A DNA stretch of 64,000 bases from contig NZ_JAKNTW010000001.1 of assembly GCF_022213955.1 (NCBI RefSeq), positions 62,001 to 126,000 on the forward strand. Reading direction: 5' to 3'. Below, in pieces: positions 7,718 to 14,956 of this stretch. The first letter of the stretch is position 1. The number at the start of each line of letters is the position of its first letter. Source of the DNA: Dolomitihabitans soli. GTDB lineage: Bacteria > Actinomycetota > Actinomycetes > Streptosporangiales > Streptosporangiaceae. The position numbers were made by a program, and so were the translations under genes. A model generated the notes under the pieces. It made no database searches. It was not told where the DNA came from and saw nothing but the letters and a program-made list of their open reading frames with translations.

Positions 7718-8385
7718 TGCGTCGCGTGAGTGGTCACCGTCGCGGGCCGACCGGTTCGGCCGACTCGTTTGGCCGACTCCGACTCGTGGGCGAGGCGGCG
7801 CATGACGTCGAAGACCTTCCCGTAGAGGACCGTGCCCGTCACCAGGTGCTCGACCGCCTTGTCGCGGGGGCCGTCGAAGGGGACGCGGGCCAGCTCGTGA
7901 TCGGCGACCAGCCGGTGGGCCGCCTCCGCGTAGGGGCGCAGCGCCTCGGCCGAGAAGCCCATGCCGAGCCGGTCGAGCGTCACGATCATCTGGGCCAGTT
8001 CCGCGCGGGTGGGCGCGTCGGGGTGGATCTCCCAGTCGAGGCCGGCGATGAAGTCGTCGGCCCGCTCGCGCGCGGCCTGCCAGTCGGCGTCGTCCGGATG
8101 CGGCTCGACCTCGGGGGCCAGGGCGTAGTGCGCGACGCCGAGCAACTCGTGAATCCCCAGCTCCTCGTCCTGCACCGCCGCGATCACCCGGTGGATCGTG
8201 GCGAGCGGCAGCCGTCCGACTTCGAGCAGGGCACGGATCAGGCGGAGCCTGCGCAGGTGCGACTCGTCGTAGACGGCCCTGGTCGCAGAGGTCTGTTCGC
8301 CCTGGGGGAGCAGCCCTTCACGCAGGTAGTACTTGATCGTGGGGATGGGCACCTGGGACGCCGCGCTCAGTTCGGAAATGCGCAT
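7714..8385 (-). CDS. MerR-family transcriptional regulator
   Basis: A 223-residue regulator. The N-terminal winged helix-turn-helix begins MRISELSAASQVPIPTIKYY, followed by LREGLLP, characteristic of the MerR group with a variable effector domain. The C-terminal 130 residues are helical and of unknown ligand. The ATG at 8385 lies 15 bases downstream of the HAD gene stop, so the two may be co-transcribed. The gap also carries a TAGCGCTA palindrome, consistent with a separate self-regulated promoter. The ligand cannot be predicted. Confidence 0.88.
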   Translation of the reverse strand: MRISELSAASQVPIPTIKYYLREGLLPQGEQTSATRAVYDESHLRRLRLIRALLEVGRLPLATIHRVIAAVQDEELGIHELLGVAHYALAPEVEPHPDDADWQAARERADDFIAGLDWEIHPDAPTRAELAQMIVTLDRLGMGFSAEALRPYAEAAHRLVADHELARVPFDGPRDKAVEHLVTGTVLYGKVFDVMRRLAHESESAKRVGRTGRPATVTTHATH

Positions 8386-8395
8386 AGTTAGATAG

Positions 8396-8403
8396 TAGCG
8401 CTA
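8396..8403. promoter_or_regulatory. Palindrome in front of merR-type gene
   Basis: TAGCGCTA is a perfect 8-bp palindrome placed 11 bases upstream of the MerR ATG and overlapping the stop codon of the HAD gene. MerR proteins bind dyads inside promoter spacers, so autoregulation is plausible. The flanking TTGGCT and TATCTA hexamers are weak promoter matches. Confidence 0.35.
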
Positions 8404-9018
8404 GCCAATTAGTCCCGCCTGCGGCCGGGGCAGCGCGGGCCGTACGTCGATGACCCGCATTCCGGCGGTCAGCGCGGCGGCCACCCCCTCGTCGGTGTCC
8501 TCGTAGGCCACGCACTCGGCGGGCCGGACGCCGAGGCGCTGGGCGGCCAGCAGGTAGATGTCGGGGGCGGGCTTGCCGTGCTGTACGTCGTCCTTGGTGA
8601 CGATCGCCGCGAACAGCGGGTGGAGGCCGGTCGTGCGCAGGCTGGCCTCGACGGAGACGCGGGCGCCGCCGGAGGCGACGGCCATCGGGACCCGCCCGTG
8701 GTTGGCCCGCGCGATGGCGGCGACGGGGGCGTGCGGCAGGACCGTGTCGACCAGCCAGGCGAACGCGTCGAGCGCCGCGGCGCGTACGGCCTGCCGGTCG
8801 AGCGGCTCGCCCGTCTCGGTCTCCAGTGCGGTGAGCAGGGCGTCGGCGGACAGCCCCGTCCTCGCCTGGTACCACTCCGGCGTGAGGTCCACTCCGTGGT
8901 CGGCCAGCGCCTGCTGCCAGGCCTTCTCGTTGGCCGCCGCGCTGTCGACGAGCGTGCCGTCGCAGTCGAAGATCAGGGCGGAGTACGGCGGGACGGGGTG
9001 GAGTCGAGGATCGAGCAT
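8401..9018 (-). CDS. HAD-superfamily hydrolase (beta-phosphoglucomutase-like phosphatase)
   Basis: A 205-residue HAD subfamily IA protein. The nucleophile motif FDCDGTLVDS is near the N-terminus. A helical cap follows, then motif II (VASGG), the motif III lysine region (TKDDVQHGKPAPD) and the acidic motif IV (AYEDTDEG). The pattern is that of sugar-phosphate phosphatases or beta-phosphoglucomutase relatives; substrate specificity is not readable. The ATG at 9018 was chosen because residues 1-20 then match the family start. It is upstream of, and co-oriented with, the MerR gene. It diverges from the thiolase-like gene, with operator copy 3 in the gap. Confidence 0.9.
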   Translation of the reverse strand: MLDPRLHPVPPYSALIFDCDGTLVDSAAANEKAWQQALADHGVDLTPEWYQARTGLSADALLTALETETGEPLDRQAVRAAALDAFAWLVDTVLPHAPVAAIARANHGRVPMAVASGGARVSVEASLRTTGLHPLFAAIVTKDDVQHGKPAPDIYLLAAQRLGVRPAECVAYEDTDEGVAAALTAGMRVIDVRPALPRPQAGLIG

Positions 9019-9082
9019 GGCTGCCTTAAGGAGGGGCTAGGGATCACCCGATCCTATAGAACGGCGGGGACGATCATTGCTG

Positions 9083-9096
9083 AGCAAGCGCTTGCT
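9083..9096. promoter_or_regulatory. Candidate TetR (KstR2-like) operator, copy 3
   Basis: AGCAAGCGCTTGCT is a perfect 14-bp palindrome and fits AnCAAGnnCTTGnT exactly. It lies about 70 bases upstream of the thiolase-like gene, in the divergent gap with the HAD gene. Confidence 0.7.
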
Positions 9097-9168
9097 GAGT
9101 GTCGGGGTACCGGGCTAGCGTGATGGCGGGCCGGCCCACCGGAGCGGGCGGCTGTGAGGGAGCCGGCC

Positions 9169-10257
9169 GTGCAGGGTTTCGCGGGCAGGGCCGCGATCGC
9201 GGGAATCGGCCTGACCGAGCTCACCCGGCGGTCGGGCCGTACCGAGCTGGAGCTGGCGGTACACGCCGCCCGGCTCGCCCTCGGCGACGCCGGGATGCCG
9301 CCCGCCGCGCTGGACGCCGTGCTCAGCTACCACATGAACGACTCGGCGCCGTCGCTCCAGGTCGCCCGGGCCCTGCGGCTGGAGACGATCGGCTGGCACA
9401 ACGACATCTCCGGAGGCGGCTCCCAGACGGCCTCCATCCTGGGGGACGCGGCCATGCTGATCGCGAACGGCGTAGCACGAAATGTCCTGATCTATCGGGC
9501 GATGAACGGCCGCTCGGGCACCCGGATGAACACCGCCTCCACCGGCCCGCAGGAACACTTCACCCTCCCGTACGGCATGGCCGGGCCCATCCCGATGTTC
9601 GCCCTCGCCGCCACCCGCTACCTCCACGACACCGGCCTCACCGCCGAGCACCTGCACGCCGTCGTCGCCCAGTCCAGGCAGAACGCCGCCGCCAACCCGC
9701 GCGCCCTCAGGCGCGCCCCGCTCTCCCTCGACGAGTATCTGGCCGCGCCGTACATCAGCGCGCCGCTGCGGGCCGCGGACTGCTGCCAGGAGACCGACGG
9801 CGCGTGCGCGCTGGTCCTCACCGACGCGCGGCTGGCGCCGGAGGCACCGCGCGTGCGGGCCGTGGTGCGCGGCGGCGGGCCGGGCTGCTCGGCGATGGAC
9901 CGGGCGCCCGACGTGAGCGCGATCTTCTCCGGCACGGTCGCCCCGATGCTCTGGGCCGCCTCCGGCATGCGACCGGGCGACGTGGACGTGGCTCTGCTCT
10001 ACGACGCCTACTCCTGGCTCGTGCCCCGCCAGCTCACCGACTTCGGCCTGGTCCGCCCCGCCGGCCTGGGCGACTTCCTACTCGCGCGCGGGCACGCCGG
10101 GGTGAACCCGCACGGCGGGCTGCTCTCCGAGGGCTATGTGCACGGGCTGAACAACGTGGCGCAGGCCGTACGGGAACTGCGCGCGGGGCGGGAGACGGCG
10201 CTGGTCACCGGTTTCGGCGGCTCATACGGCAGCGCCGCGCTGCTCACCCGTGCCTGA
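9169..10257 (+). CDS. Thiolase-like lipid-transfer protein (Ltp/SCP-x thiolase-fold family)
   Basis: A thiolase-fold protein of 362 residues, from the non-decarboxylating Ltp branch. It has AIAGIGLTELTRR, the central CCQETDGACALVLTDA block, LLYDAYSWLV and the C-terminal NPHGGLLSEGYVHGLNN. Like the Ltp2 steroid side-chain aldolases it keeps the Y-D-x-Y and E-G-Y-V-H-G tyrosine motifs and has no obvious thiolase nucleophile cysteine. GTG at 9169 was chosen (AGGGAG six bases before); GTG at 9154 is an alternative. No DUF35 partner is adjacent, unlike the paralogue at 35059. An upstream palindrome links it to the KstR2-like regulon. Its 3' end overlaps the convergent FadR gene by 36 bases. Confidence 0.85.
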   Translation: MQGFAGRAAIAGIGLTELTRRSGRTELELAVHAARLALGDAGMPPAALDAVLSYHMNDSAPSLQVARALRLETIGWHNDISGGGSQTASILGDAAMLIANGVARNVLIYRAMNGRSGTRMNTASTGPQEHFTLPYGMAGPIPMFALAATRYLHDTGLTAEHLHAVVAQSRQNAAANPRALRRAPLSLDEYLAAPYISAPLRAADCCQETDGACALVLTDARLAPEAPRVRAVVRGGGPGCSAMDRAPDVSAIFSGTVAPMLWAASGMRPGDVDVALLYDAYSWLVPRQLTDFGLVRPAGLGDFLLARGHAGVNPHGGLLSEGYVHGLNNVAQAVRELRAGRETALVTGFGGSYGSAALLTRA

Positions 10258-11121
10258 CGACCGTGGCCGTTTCGGAGAACCGCCCCGAGCCCGCCCCGAG
10301 GATCCCCTCGCACCCTCGCGCCCGCCGCCCCCGTCGCCGCCCTCGCGCCCGTCGCCGGCCTCGCCCCCGTCACCGGCTTTGTCCGTGGCCCGGCTGATGG
10401 CGTCCGTGCTCTTGTCCGTGGCCTCGCCGGGGGAGCCGTCGGTGGTGGTGGCGTGGGCGCTGAGCAGGCGGGCCTGGCTGTTGCCGAGGTGGACCCGGGC
10501 GGCGGCGCGGGCGCCTTCCGCGTCCTGGCGCTCGATCGCGGCATGGATGTTCTCGTGCTCGGCGACGATCGTGGCGAAGTGCTCCTCCCGGCCGGGGAGC
10601 AGCCGGTCGCGGGGGACCACGATCATGGCGGCGCCGAGCGACTTCAGCAGGTCGGCGAAGTAGCGGTTCTCCGTCGCCAGCGCGATCCTGAGGTGGAAGC
10701 GGAAGTCGGCGGCCACGGCCGCCCCGGGGTTGCCGGCGCACCCGGCGAAGTCGTCGAGCGCCTCGCGCAGCGCGCGCAACCGCGGCTCGCTCCGCCGGGC
10801 CGCCGCGATCCCGGCCGCCTCCACCTCGAACGCCGTGCGGAAGGCGAGCAGGTCGAGGGCGTCCGGCAGGGTCAGCCCGGCCGACCGGTCCGGCGCGAAC
10901 GTGGTGGAACTCGGCCGGGCGAGGACGAAGCTGCCGCGCCCCTGGTGGGTCTCGATCAGCCCGGCCGCCTGGAGCCGGGAGATCGCCTCGCGGACCACGG
11001 TCCGGCTCACGCCGTACGTCTCGACCATGCTGTTCTCGGTCGGCAGGCGCTCGCCCGGCCGGATCACACCCTCCTGGATGTGCGCCGTCAGGCTCTCGAC
11101 GAGCCGCTGGGTCAGGCTCAT
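10222..11121 (-). CDS. FadR-subfamily GntR transcriptional regulator
   Basis: A 299-residue GntR/FadR regulator. The winged helix is at residues about 8-75 (MSLTQRLVESLTAHIQEGVI, GERLPTENSMVETYGVSRTV) and is followed by an all-helical FCD ligand domain. The last 60 or so residues are a Gly/Asp/Arg low-complexity tail not seen in typical members, extending into the 3' end of the convergent thiolase-like gene. The ATG at 11121 lies one base after the stop of the upstream dehydratase gene, indicating translational coupling. Likely role: ligand-responsive repressor of the aldaric-acid genes, binding the inverted repeat at 12275-12302. Role inferred from position. Confidence 0.88.
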   Translation of the reverse strand: MSLTQRLVESLTAHIQEGVIRPGERLPTENSMVETYGVSRTVVREAISRLQAAGLIETHQGRGSFVLARPSSTTFAPDRSAGLTLPDALDLLAFRTAFEVEAAGIAAARRSEPRLRALREALDDFAGCAGNPGAAVAADFRFHLRIALATENRYFADLLKSLGAAMIVVPRDRLLPGREEHFATIVAEHENIHAAIERQDAEGARAAARVHLGNSQARLLSAHATTTDGSPGEATDKSTDAISRATDKAGDGGEAGDGREGGDGGGGREGARGSSGRARGGSPKRPRSSGTGEQRGAAV

Positions 11122-11122
11122 G

Positions 11123-12262
11123 TCAGCCCGTGCGGGTGCCGAACTCGGATCGTTCCGTGGTCCACTTGGCCGCCTGCTCACTCGGGGTCACGCCGAGCCC
11201 GGGGCGGTCCGGCACCACCATCCTGCCCTCCCGGATCTCCAGGCGCTCCTCGAAGAGCGGCTCCAGCCACTCGAAGTGCTCCACCCAGGGCTCCAGCCCG
11301 TACGCCGCGGCGAGATGCACGTGGATCTCCATCGCGAAGTGCGGGGCCATGTGCAGGCGGTTGTGCTCGGCGAGCGACGCCAGGCGCAGGAAGGGGGTGA
11401 CGCCGCCGATCCGCGGCGCGTCGGGCTGGACGATGTCGGCGCCGCCCGCGCGGATCAGCTCGGCGTGCTCGGCGACGCTGGTGAGCATCTCGCCGGTGGC
11501 GATCGGGGTGTCGAGCGAGGCGGCGAGCGCGGCGTGGCCGGCGTTGTCGTAGGCGTCGAGCGGCTCCTCGATCCACACCAGGCCGAACTGCTCCATGACC
11601 CGGCCCATGCGCTGGGCCGTGGCACGGTCCCACTGCTGGTTGGCGTCGACCATCATCGGGACGCCGTCGCCGAGGTGCTCGCGCACGGCCCCGACCCTGG
11701 CCAGGTCGACGCGCGAGTCAGGGTGGCCCACCTTGAGCTTGATGCCGCCGATGCCGCGTTCCAGCGAGGCCGTCGCGTTCTCGATGACCTGCTCGATGGG
11801 GGTGTGCAGGAACCCGCCCGAGGTGTTGTAGCACCGGACGGAGTCGCGGTGCGCGCCGAGGAGCTTGGCGAGGGGCAGGCCGGCCCGCTTGGCCTTCAGG
11901 TCCCACAACGCGATGTCGAGTGCCGCGATGGCCTGCGTCGCGAGCCCGCTGCGCCCGACCGAGGCGCCGGCCCAGACGAGCTTCTCCCACAGCCGCGCGA
12001 TGTCGTTCGGGTCCTCACCGAGCAGTTCGGGGGCGATCTCCCTGGCGTGCGCGTACTGTCCCGGGCCGCCGGCCCGTTTGGAGTAGCCGAAGCCGAAGCC
12101 CTGGTGGCCGCTCTCCGCGCCGATCTCGGCGAACAGGAACGCGATCTCCGTCATCGGCCGCTGCTTGCCGGTGAGCACTTTGGCGTCGCTGATCGGCGTG
12201 CTCAGCGGCAGGTAGACCGAGGACAGCCGCACCCAGGCGATGCGGTCGGCGGAAGTCGTCAC
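11123..12262 (-). CDS. Enolase-superfamily sugar-acid dehydratase (L-talarate/galactarate dehydratase-like)
   Basis: A 379-residue mandelate-racemase-group enzyme. The catalytic K-L-K is at 175-177, metal ligands are Asp206, Glu232 and Glu258, and a catalytic histidine is at 308 (MAPHFAMEIHVH). The spacing of these residues matches my recollection of Salmonella L-talarate/galactarate dehydratase (Lys197/His328). It probably dehydrates a C6 aldaric or aldonic acid to a 2-keto-3-deoxy acid. The start is GTG at 12262 with AGGAG upstream. It is first in an operon with the FadR regulator, beside the glucarate dehydratase genes. Galactonate or related sugar-acid dehydratase activity is the main alternative. 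Confidence 0.85.
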   Translation of the reverse strand: MTTSADRIAWVRLSSVYLPLSTPISDAKVLTGKQRPMTEIAFLFAEIGAESGHQGFGFGYSKRAGGPGQYAHAREIAPELLGEDPNDIARLWEKLVWAGASVGRSGLATQAIAALDIALWDLKAKRAGLPLAKLLGAHRDSVRCYNTSGGFLHTPIEQVIENATASLERGIGGIKLKVGHPDSRVDLARVGAVREHLGDGVPMMVDANQQWDRATAQRMGRVMEQFGLVWIEEPLDAYDNAGHAALAASLDTPIATGEMLTSVAEHAELIRAGGADIVQPDAPRIGGVTPFLRLASLAEHNRLHMAPHFAMEIHVHLAAAYGLEPWVEHFEWLEPLFEERLEIREGRMVVPDRPGLGVTPSEQAAKWTTERSEFGTRTG

Positions 12263-12274
12263 GAAGGCTCCTCA

Positions 12275-12302
12275 TCGTATGAATCGTGCAGTCATCATAC
12301 AA
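12275..12302. promoter_or_regulatory. Inverted repeat, likely FadR-type operator
   Basis: TCGTATGA (12275-12282) and TCATACAA (12295-12302) are inverted half-sites 20 bases apart, directly upstream of the dehydratase start. The right arm overlaps the stop codon of the TSUP permease gene. It is the natural site for autoregulation of the dehydratase-fadR operon. Confidence 0.5.
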
Positions 12303-13053
12303 GTTGAGTCGCGGAAAGCCAGAGGTGGACCGCCAGCCCCAGCCCGGCCAGGGCGATCGCGATGCGCAGCGGCTTCTCCGGGAGCCGCCGCACGACCATC
12401 GGGCCCAGCCAGCTCCCGGCCAGGCAGCCGACCGCGAGCACGCCGGCGGCGAGCCAGTTCACCGGGGCGAAGAAGGCGTAGGCCACCCCGGCCGTGGCGT
12501 TGGCCGCTCCGGTGGCGAGGTTCTTGACCGCGTTGGTCACCGGCAGCGGCTCGGTCACCGACACGGACAGTACGGCGAGCATCAGCACACCCGCCGCCGC
12601 GCCGAAGAAGCCGCCGTACAGGCCGACCACCACGACCGCCCCCGCGAGCGGCAGCGCCGGGCTCGCCGCACGGGAGTCGGCCAGTCGCCGCAGCGGGTCG
12701 CGGGCCAGCAGCAGCACGGACCCCAGCGCGATGAGCCAGGGCACGACGAGCTCGAACGTCGAGGACGGGGTGCTGAGCAGCAGCAGCGCCCCGAGCGATC
12801 CGCCCGCGGCGGCCAGGACGACCAGTTTGATGACGCGGCGCCGCTGCCCCTTGAGCTCGGCGCGCGATCCGGCGGCGGCGCCGACCGTGGTCGAGAACAA
12901 CGCGACCGTGTTGGTCACGTTGGCCACGATCGGCGGCATCCCGAGGGCCAGCAGCGCCGGGTAGCTGAACAGCGACGCCAGGCCGGCGATCGAGCCGGCC
13001 AGGCCGGAGGCGACACCGGCCAGTGCGAGCAGGGCGGTGGAGGCGGGATCCAA
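12295..13053 (-). CDS. TSUP (TauE/SafE) family membrane transporter
   Basis: A 252-residue integral membrane protein with about seven to eight hydrophobic helices and a duplicated TSUP (PF01925) architecture. It shows AGVASGLAGSIAGLASLFSY, VANVTNTVALFSTTVGA and the second-half GLYGGFFGAAAGVLML. Members move sulfite, sulfonates or organic acids across the cytoplasmic membrane. The likely start is TTG at 13053, three bases after the IclR stop, so it is probably translated with that gene. Its place in the sugar-acid island suggests organic-acid traffic, but the TctCBA system nearby is the stronger uptake candidate. Confidence 0.85.
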   Translation of the reverse strand: MDPASTALLALAGVASGLAGSIAGLASLFSYPALLALGMPPIVANVTNTVALFSTTVGAAAGSRAELKGQRRRVIKLVVLAAAGGSLGALLLLSTPSSTFELVVPWLIALGSVLLLARDPLRRLADSRAASPALPLAGAVVVVGLYGGFFGAAAGVLMLAVLSVSVTEPLPVTNAVKNLATGAANATAGVAYAFFAPVNWLAAGVLAVGCLAGSWLGPMVVRRLPEKPLRIAIALAGLGLAVHLWLSATQLV

Positions 13054-13056
13054 CCG

Positions 13057-13884
13057 TCAGATTCCGGCGGTGGCGGAGAGATCCATCGGGGCCATCCGCT
13101 CGATGGCCTGCTTGGTGCGCTTCATCGCCTCGACGATCTCCTGCGTCCGGCCCTCGGTGAGATTGGAGATGGGCACCGAGCAGCTGATCGCGTCGGTGGC
13201 CGGGCTGGAGTAGTGCAGGGCGAACGCGAAGCACTTCACCCCGGCGTAGTTCTCCTCGTTGTCGATCGCGTAGCCGCGTTCCCGGGTCAGCCTCAGGTCG
13301 CCGACGAGCGCCTCGTGGTCGGCCAGCGTGTTGGGGGTCAGCGGGGTGAGCTGCGCCGGGACGTGCGCCCCGATCCCGGTCTCGATCCGCTCGGCCAGCA
13401 GCGACTTGCCCATGGCCGTGCTGTAGGCGGGAAGCCTGCGCCCGACGCGGCTGAACGGCCGGAGGTACTGGCTCGACTCCTTGGTGGCCAGGTAGACCAT
13501 GTCCTCCCCGTCGAGCCGGCCGAAGTGGATGGTCTCGTCGAGACGTACGCTGAGGTCGTTGATGTGCGGCTGGACTATGCGCAGGTAGGGGTCGGTGTCG
13601 AGGTAGGTGGTGCCCGCGAGCAGTACGCGTATGCCGATGCTGTAGAGCGTGCCGGTCGGATCCACCCGGACCCAGCCGTGCTCGACGAGAGTGCGGATGA
13701 GGGCGTAGACGCTGCTCCTCGGCGCGCCCAGCGCGTCGCTCAGTTCCCGCAGACGGGCGGGCCGGTTCTGCCGGGAGGCGAGTAGTTCCAGGATCTCGAC
13801 GGTGCGCGCCGCGGACTTCACTCCCCGCACGCCGGTCTGCGTCTCGACGCCGGCGCCACTCGTGGAGTCTTCGGGAAGGGTCAT
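13057..13884 (-). CDS. IclR-family transcriptional regulator
   Basis: A 275-residue IclR regulator. The N-terminal winged helix (residues about 22-85, with SAARTVEILELLASRQ and LGAPRSSVYALIRTLVEHGW) is followed by the effector domain with AMGKSLLAE and CFAFALHYSSPATDAIS. Length and motifs are standard. The ATG at 13884 is the first good start. It is divergent from the keto-deoxy-glucarate dehydratase gene across about 107 bases that hold two direct TTACCAA boxes. By position it is the probable local regulator of the kdgD-gudD-tct operon, sensing an aldarate or keto-acid intermediate (inference). Confidence 0.92.
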   Translation of the reverse strand: MTLPEDSTSGAGVETQTGVRGVKSAARTVEILELLASRQNRPARLRELSDALGAPRSSVYALIRTLVEHGWVRVDPTGTLYSIGIRVLLAGTTYLDTDPYLRIVQPHINDLSVRLDETIHFGRLDGEDMVYLATKESSQYLRPFSRVGRRLPAYSTAMGKSLLAERIETGIGAHVPAQLTPLTPNTLADHEALVGDLRLTRERGYAIDNEENYAGVKCFAFALHYSSPATDAISCSVPISNLTEGRTQEIVEAMKRTKQAIERMAPMDLSATAGI

Positions 13885-13901
13885 CGCACCTCATCCATTT
13901 G

Positions 13902-13939
13902 TTACCAATTTATTTCCCAGAGTGTTGACACCTTACCAA
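13902..13939. promoter_or_regulatory. Paired TTACCAA boxes and -35-like hexamer (IclR target region)
   Basis: TTACCAA occurs at 13902-13908 and again at 13933-13939, 31 bases (three helical turns) apart on the same strand. A perfect TTGACA lies between them at 13925-13930. The AT-rich gap between iclR and kdgD is the expected control region; no strong -10 box is visible. Confidence 0.45.
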
Positions 13940-13991
13940 CTGTGAAGCAAGACTGCTCGCCACATGTCAAGCATCTACATATGGAGACGGG

Positions 13992-14933
13992 TTGGCGACT
14001 ACGTATACAAGTGCCAAGGAGCGGCTCAGCCAAGGCATGGCCGCCGCGGTCCTGTCTTTCCCGCTCACGCCCTTCGACGCTGACGGCCGGATCGACACCG
14101 ACGCCTTCCGGACGCACCTCCGCGACCAGGTCGCGATGCGCCCCGGCGCGCTGTTCCCCTGCTGCGGCACGGGCGAGTTCTTCTCCCTGGCGGAGGACGA
14201 GTACGAGACGCTCATCCGCGCCGCCGTGGAGGAGGTGGCCGGCGCCGCCCCCGTAGTCGCGGGCGCCGGGTACGGCTGGGCCCAGGCCACCCGGTTCGCG
14301 GCCATCGCCGAGAACGCCGGGGCCGACGCCCTGTTGCTGATGCCGCCCTACCTGGTGGACGCTCCCCAGCACGGCCTGGTGGAGCACGTGCGCCGGGTCG
14401 CCGAGAGCACCACGTTGCCGATCATCGTCTACCAACGGGCGCAGATGAAGATCGAGCTGTCGAGCATCGCCGGGCTCGCCTCGATCCCGAACGTGATCGG
14501 GTTCAAGGACGGCCACTCCGATCTCGACCGGTTGCAGCGGCTCAAGCTCGCCGCCCCGAGTGACTGGCTGTTCTTCAACGGCGCCACCACGGCCGAGATG
14601 CAGGCGCGGGCCTACCGGAGCTTCGGCATCCCCGCCTACTCCTCGGCCGTGCACGCCTTCGCGCCGGAGATCGCGCAGTCGTTCTTCCGCGCCTTCCACG
14701 ACGACGACCACGAGCGCATGGACCTCCTGCTGCGCGAGTTCTACGTCCCCTTCGTGGAACTGCGCGACCAGGGGATCGGCTACGGCGTCTCGCTCATCAA
14801 AACCGCGGCGAGGCTGCGCGGGGCGAAGGTCGGCTCGGTACGCGCGCCGCTCGCCGACCCGTCGCCGGAGCACGTCGAGGAGCTCGACGCCCTGCTGACC
14901 AAGGGACTCGCCCTCGTGGGCGTCCAACGCTGA
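13992..14933 (+). CDS. kdgD: 5-dehydro-4-deoxyglucarate dehydratase
   Basis: A 313-residue class I aldolase-fold enzyme of the DHDPS family. The early VLSFPLTPFDADGRID, FPCCGTGEFFSL and IIVYQRAQMK, with Schiff-base Lys172 in IGFKDGHSD, match the KdgD branch. It converts 5-dehydro-4-deoxy-D-glucarate to 2,5-dioxopentanoate with loss of CO2 and water. The start is TTG at 13992 with GGAG upstream; the ATG at 13981 is out of frame. It is first in a co-oriented row with gudD and tctCBA, divergent from iclR. The next pathway enzyme, 2,5-dioxopentanoate dehydrogenase, is not in this window. Confidence 0.92.
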   Translation: MATTYTSAKERLSQGMAAAVLSFPLTPFDADGRIDTDAFRTHLRDQVAMRPGALFPCCGTGEFFSLAEDEYETLIRAAVEEVAGAAPVVAGAGYGWAQATRFAAIAENAGADALLLMPPYLVDAPQHGLVEHVRRVAESTTLPIIVYQRAQMKIELSSIAGLASIPNVIGFKDGHSDLDRLQRLKLAAPSDWLFFNGATTAEMQARAYRSFGIPAYSSAVHAFAPEIAQSFFRAFHDDDHERMDLLLREFYVPFVELRDQGIGYGVSLIKTAARLRGAKVGSVRAPLADPSPEHVEELDALLTKGLALVGVQR

Positions 14934-14956
14934 CGGTTTGAGAAAGAAGGAGTTCC

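Noticed and set aside
9154-10257. True acetyl-CoA C-acetyltransferase
   Set aside because: The thiolase nucleophile cysteine context is absent, while the Ltp-type tyrosine motifs are present. Better called a thiolase-like lipid-transfer or aldolase protein.
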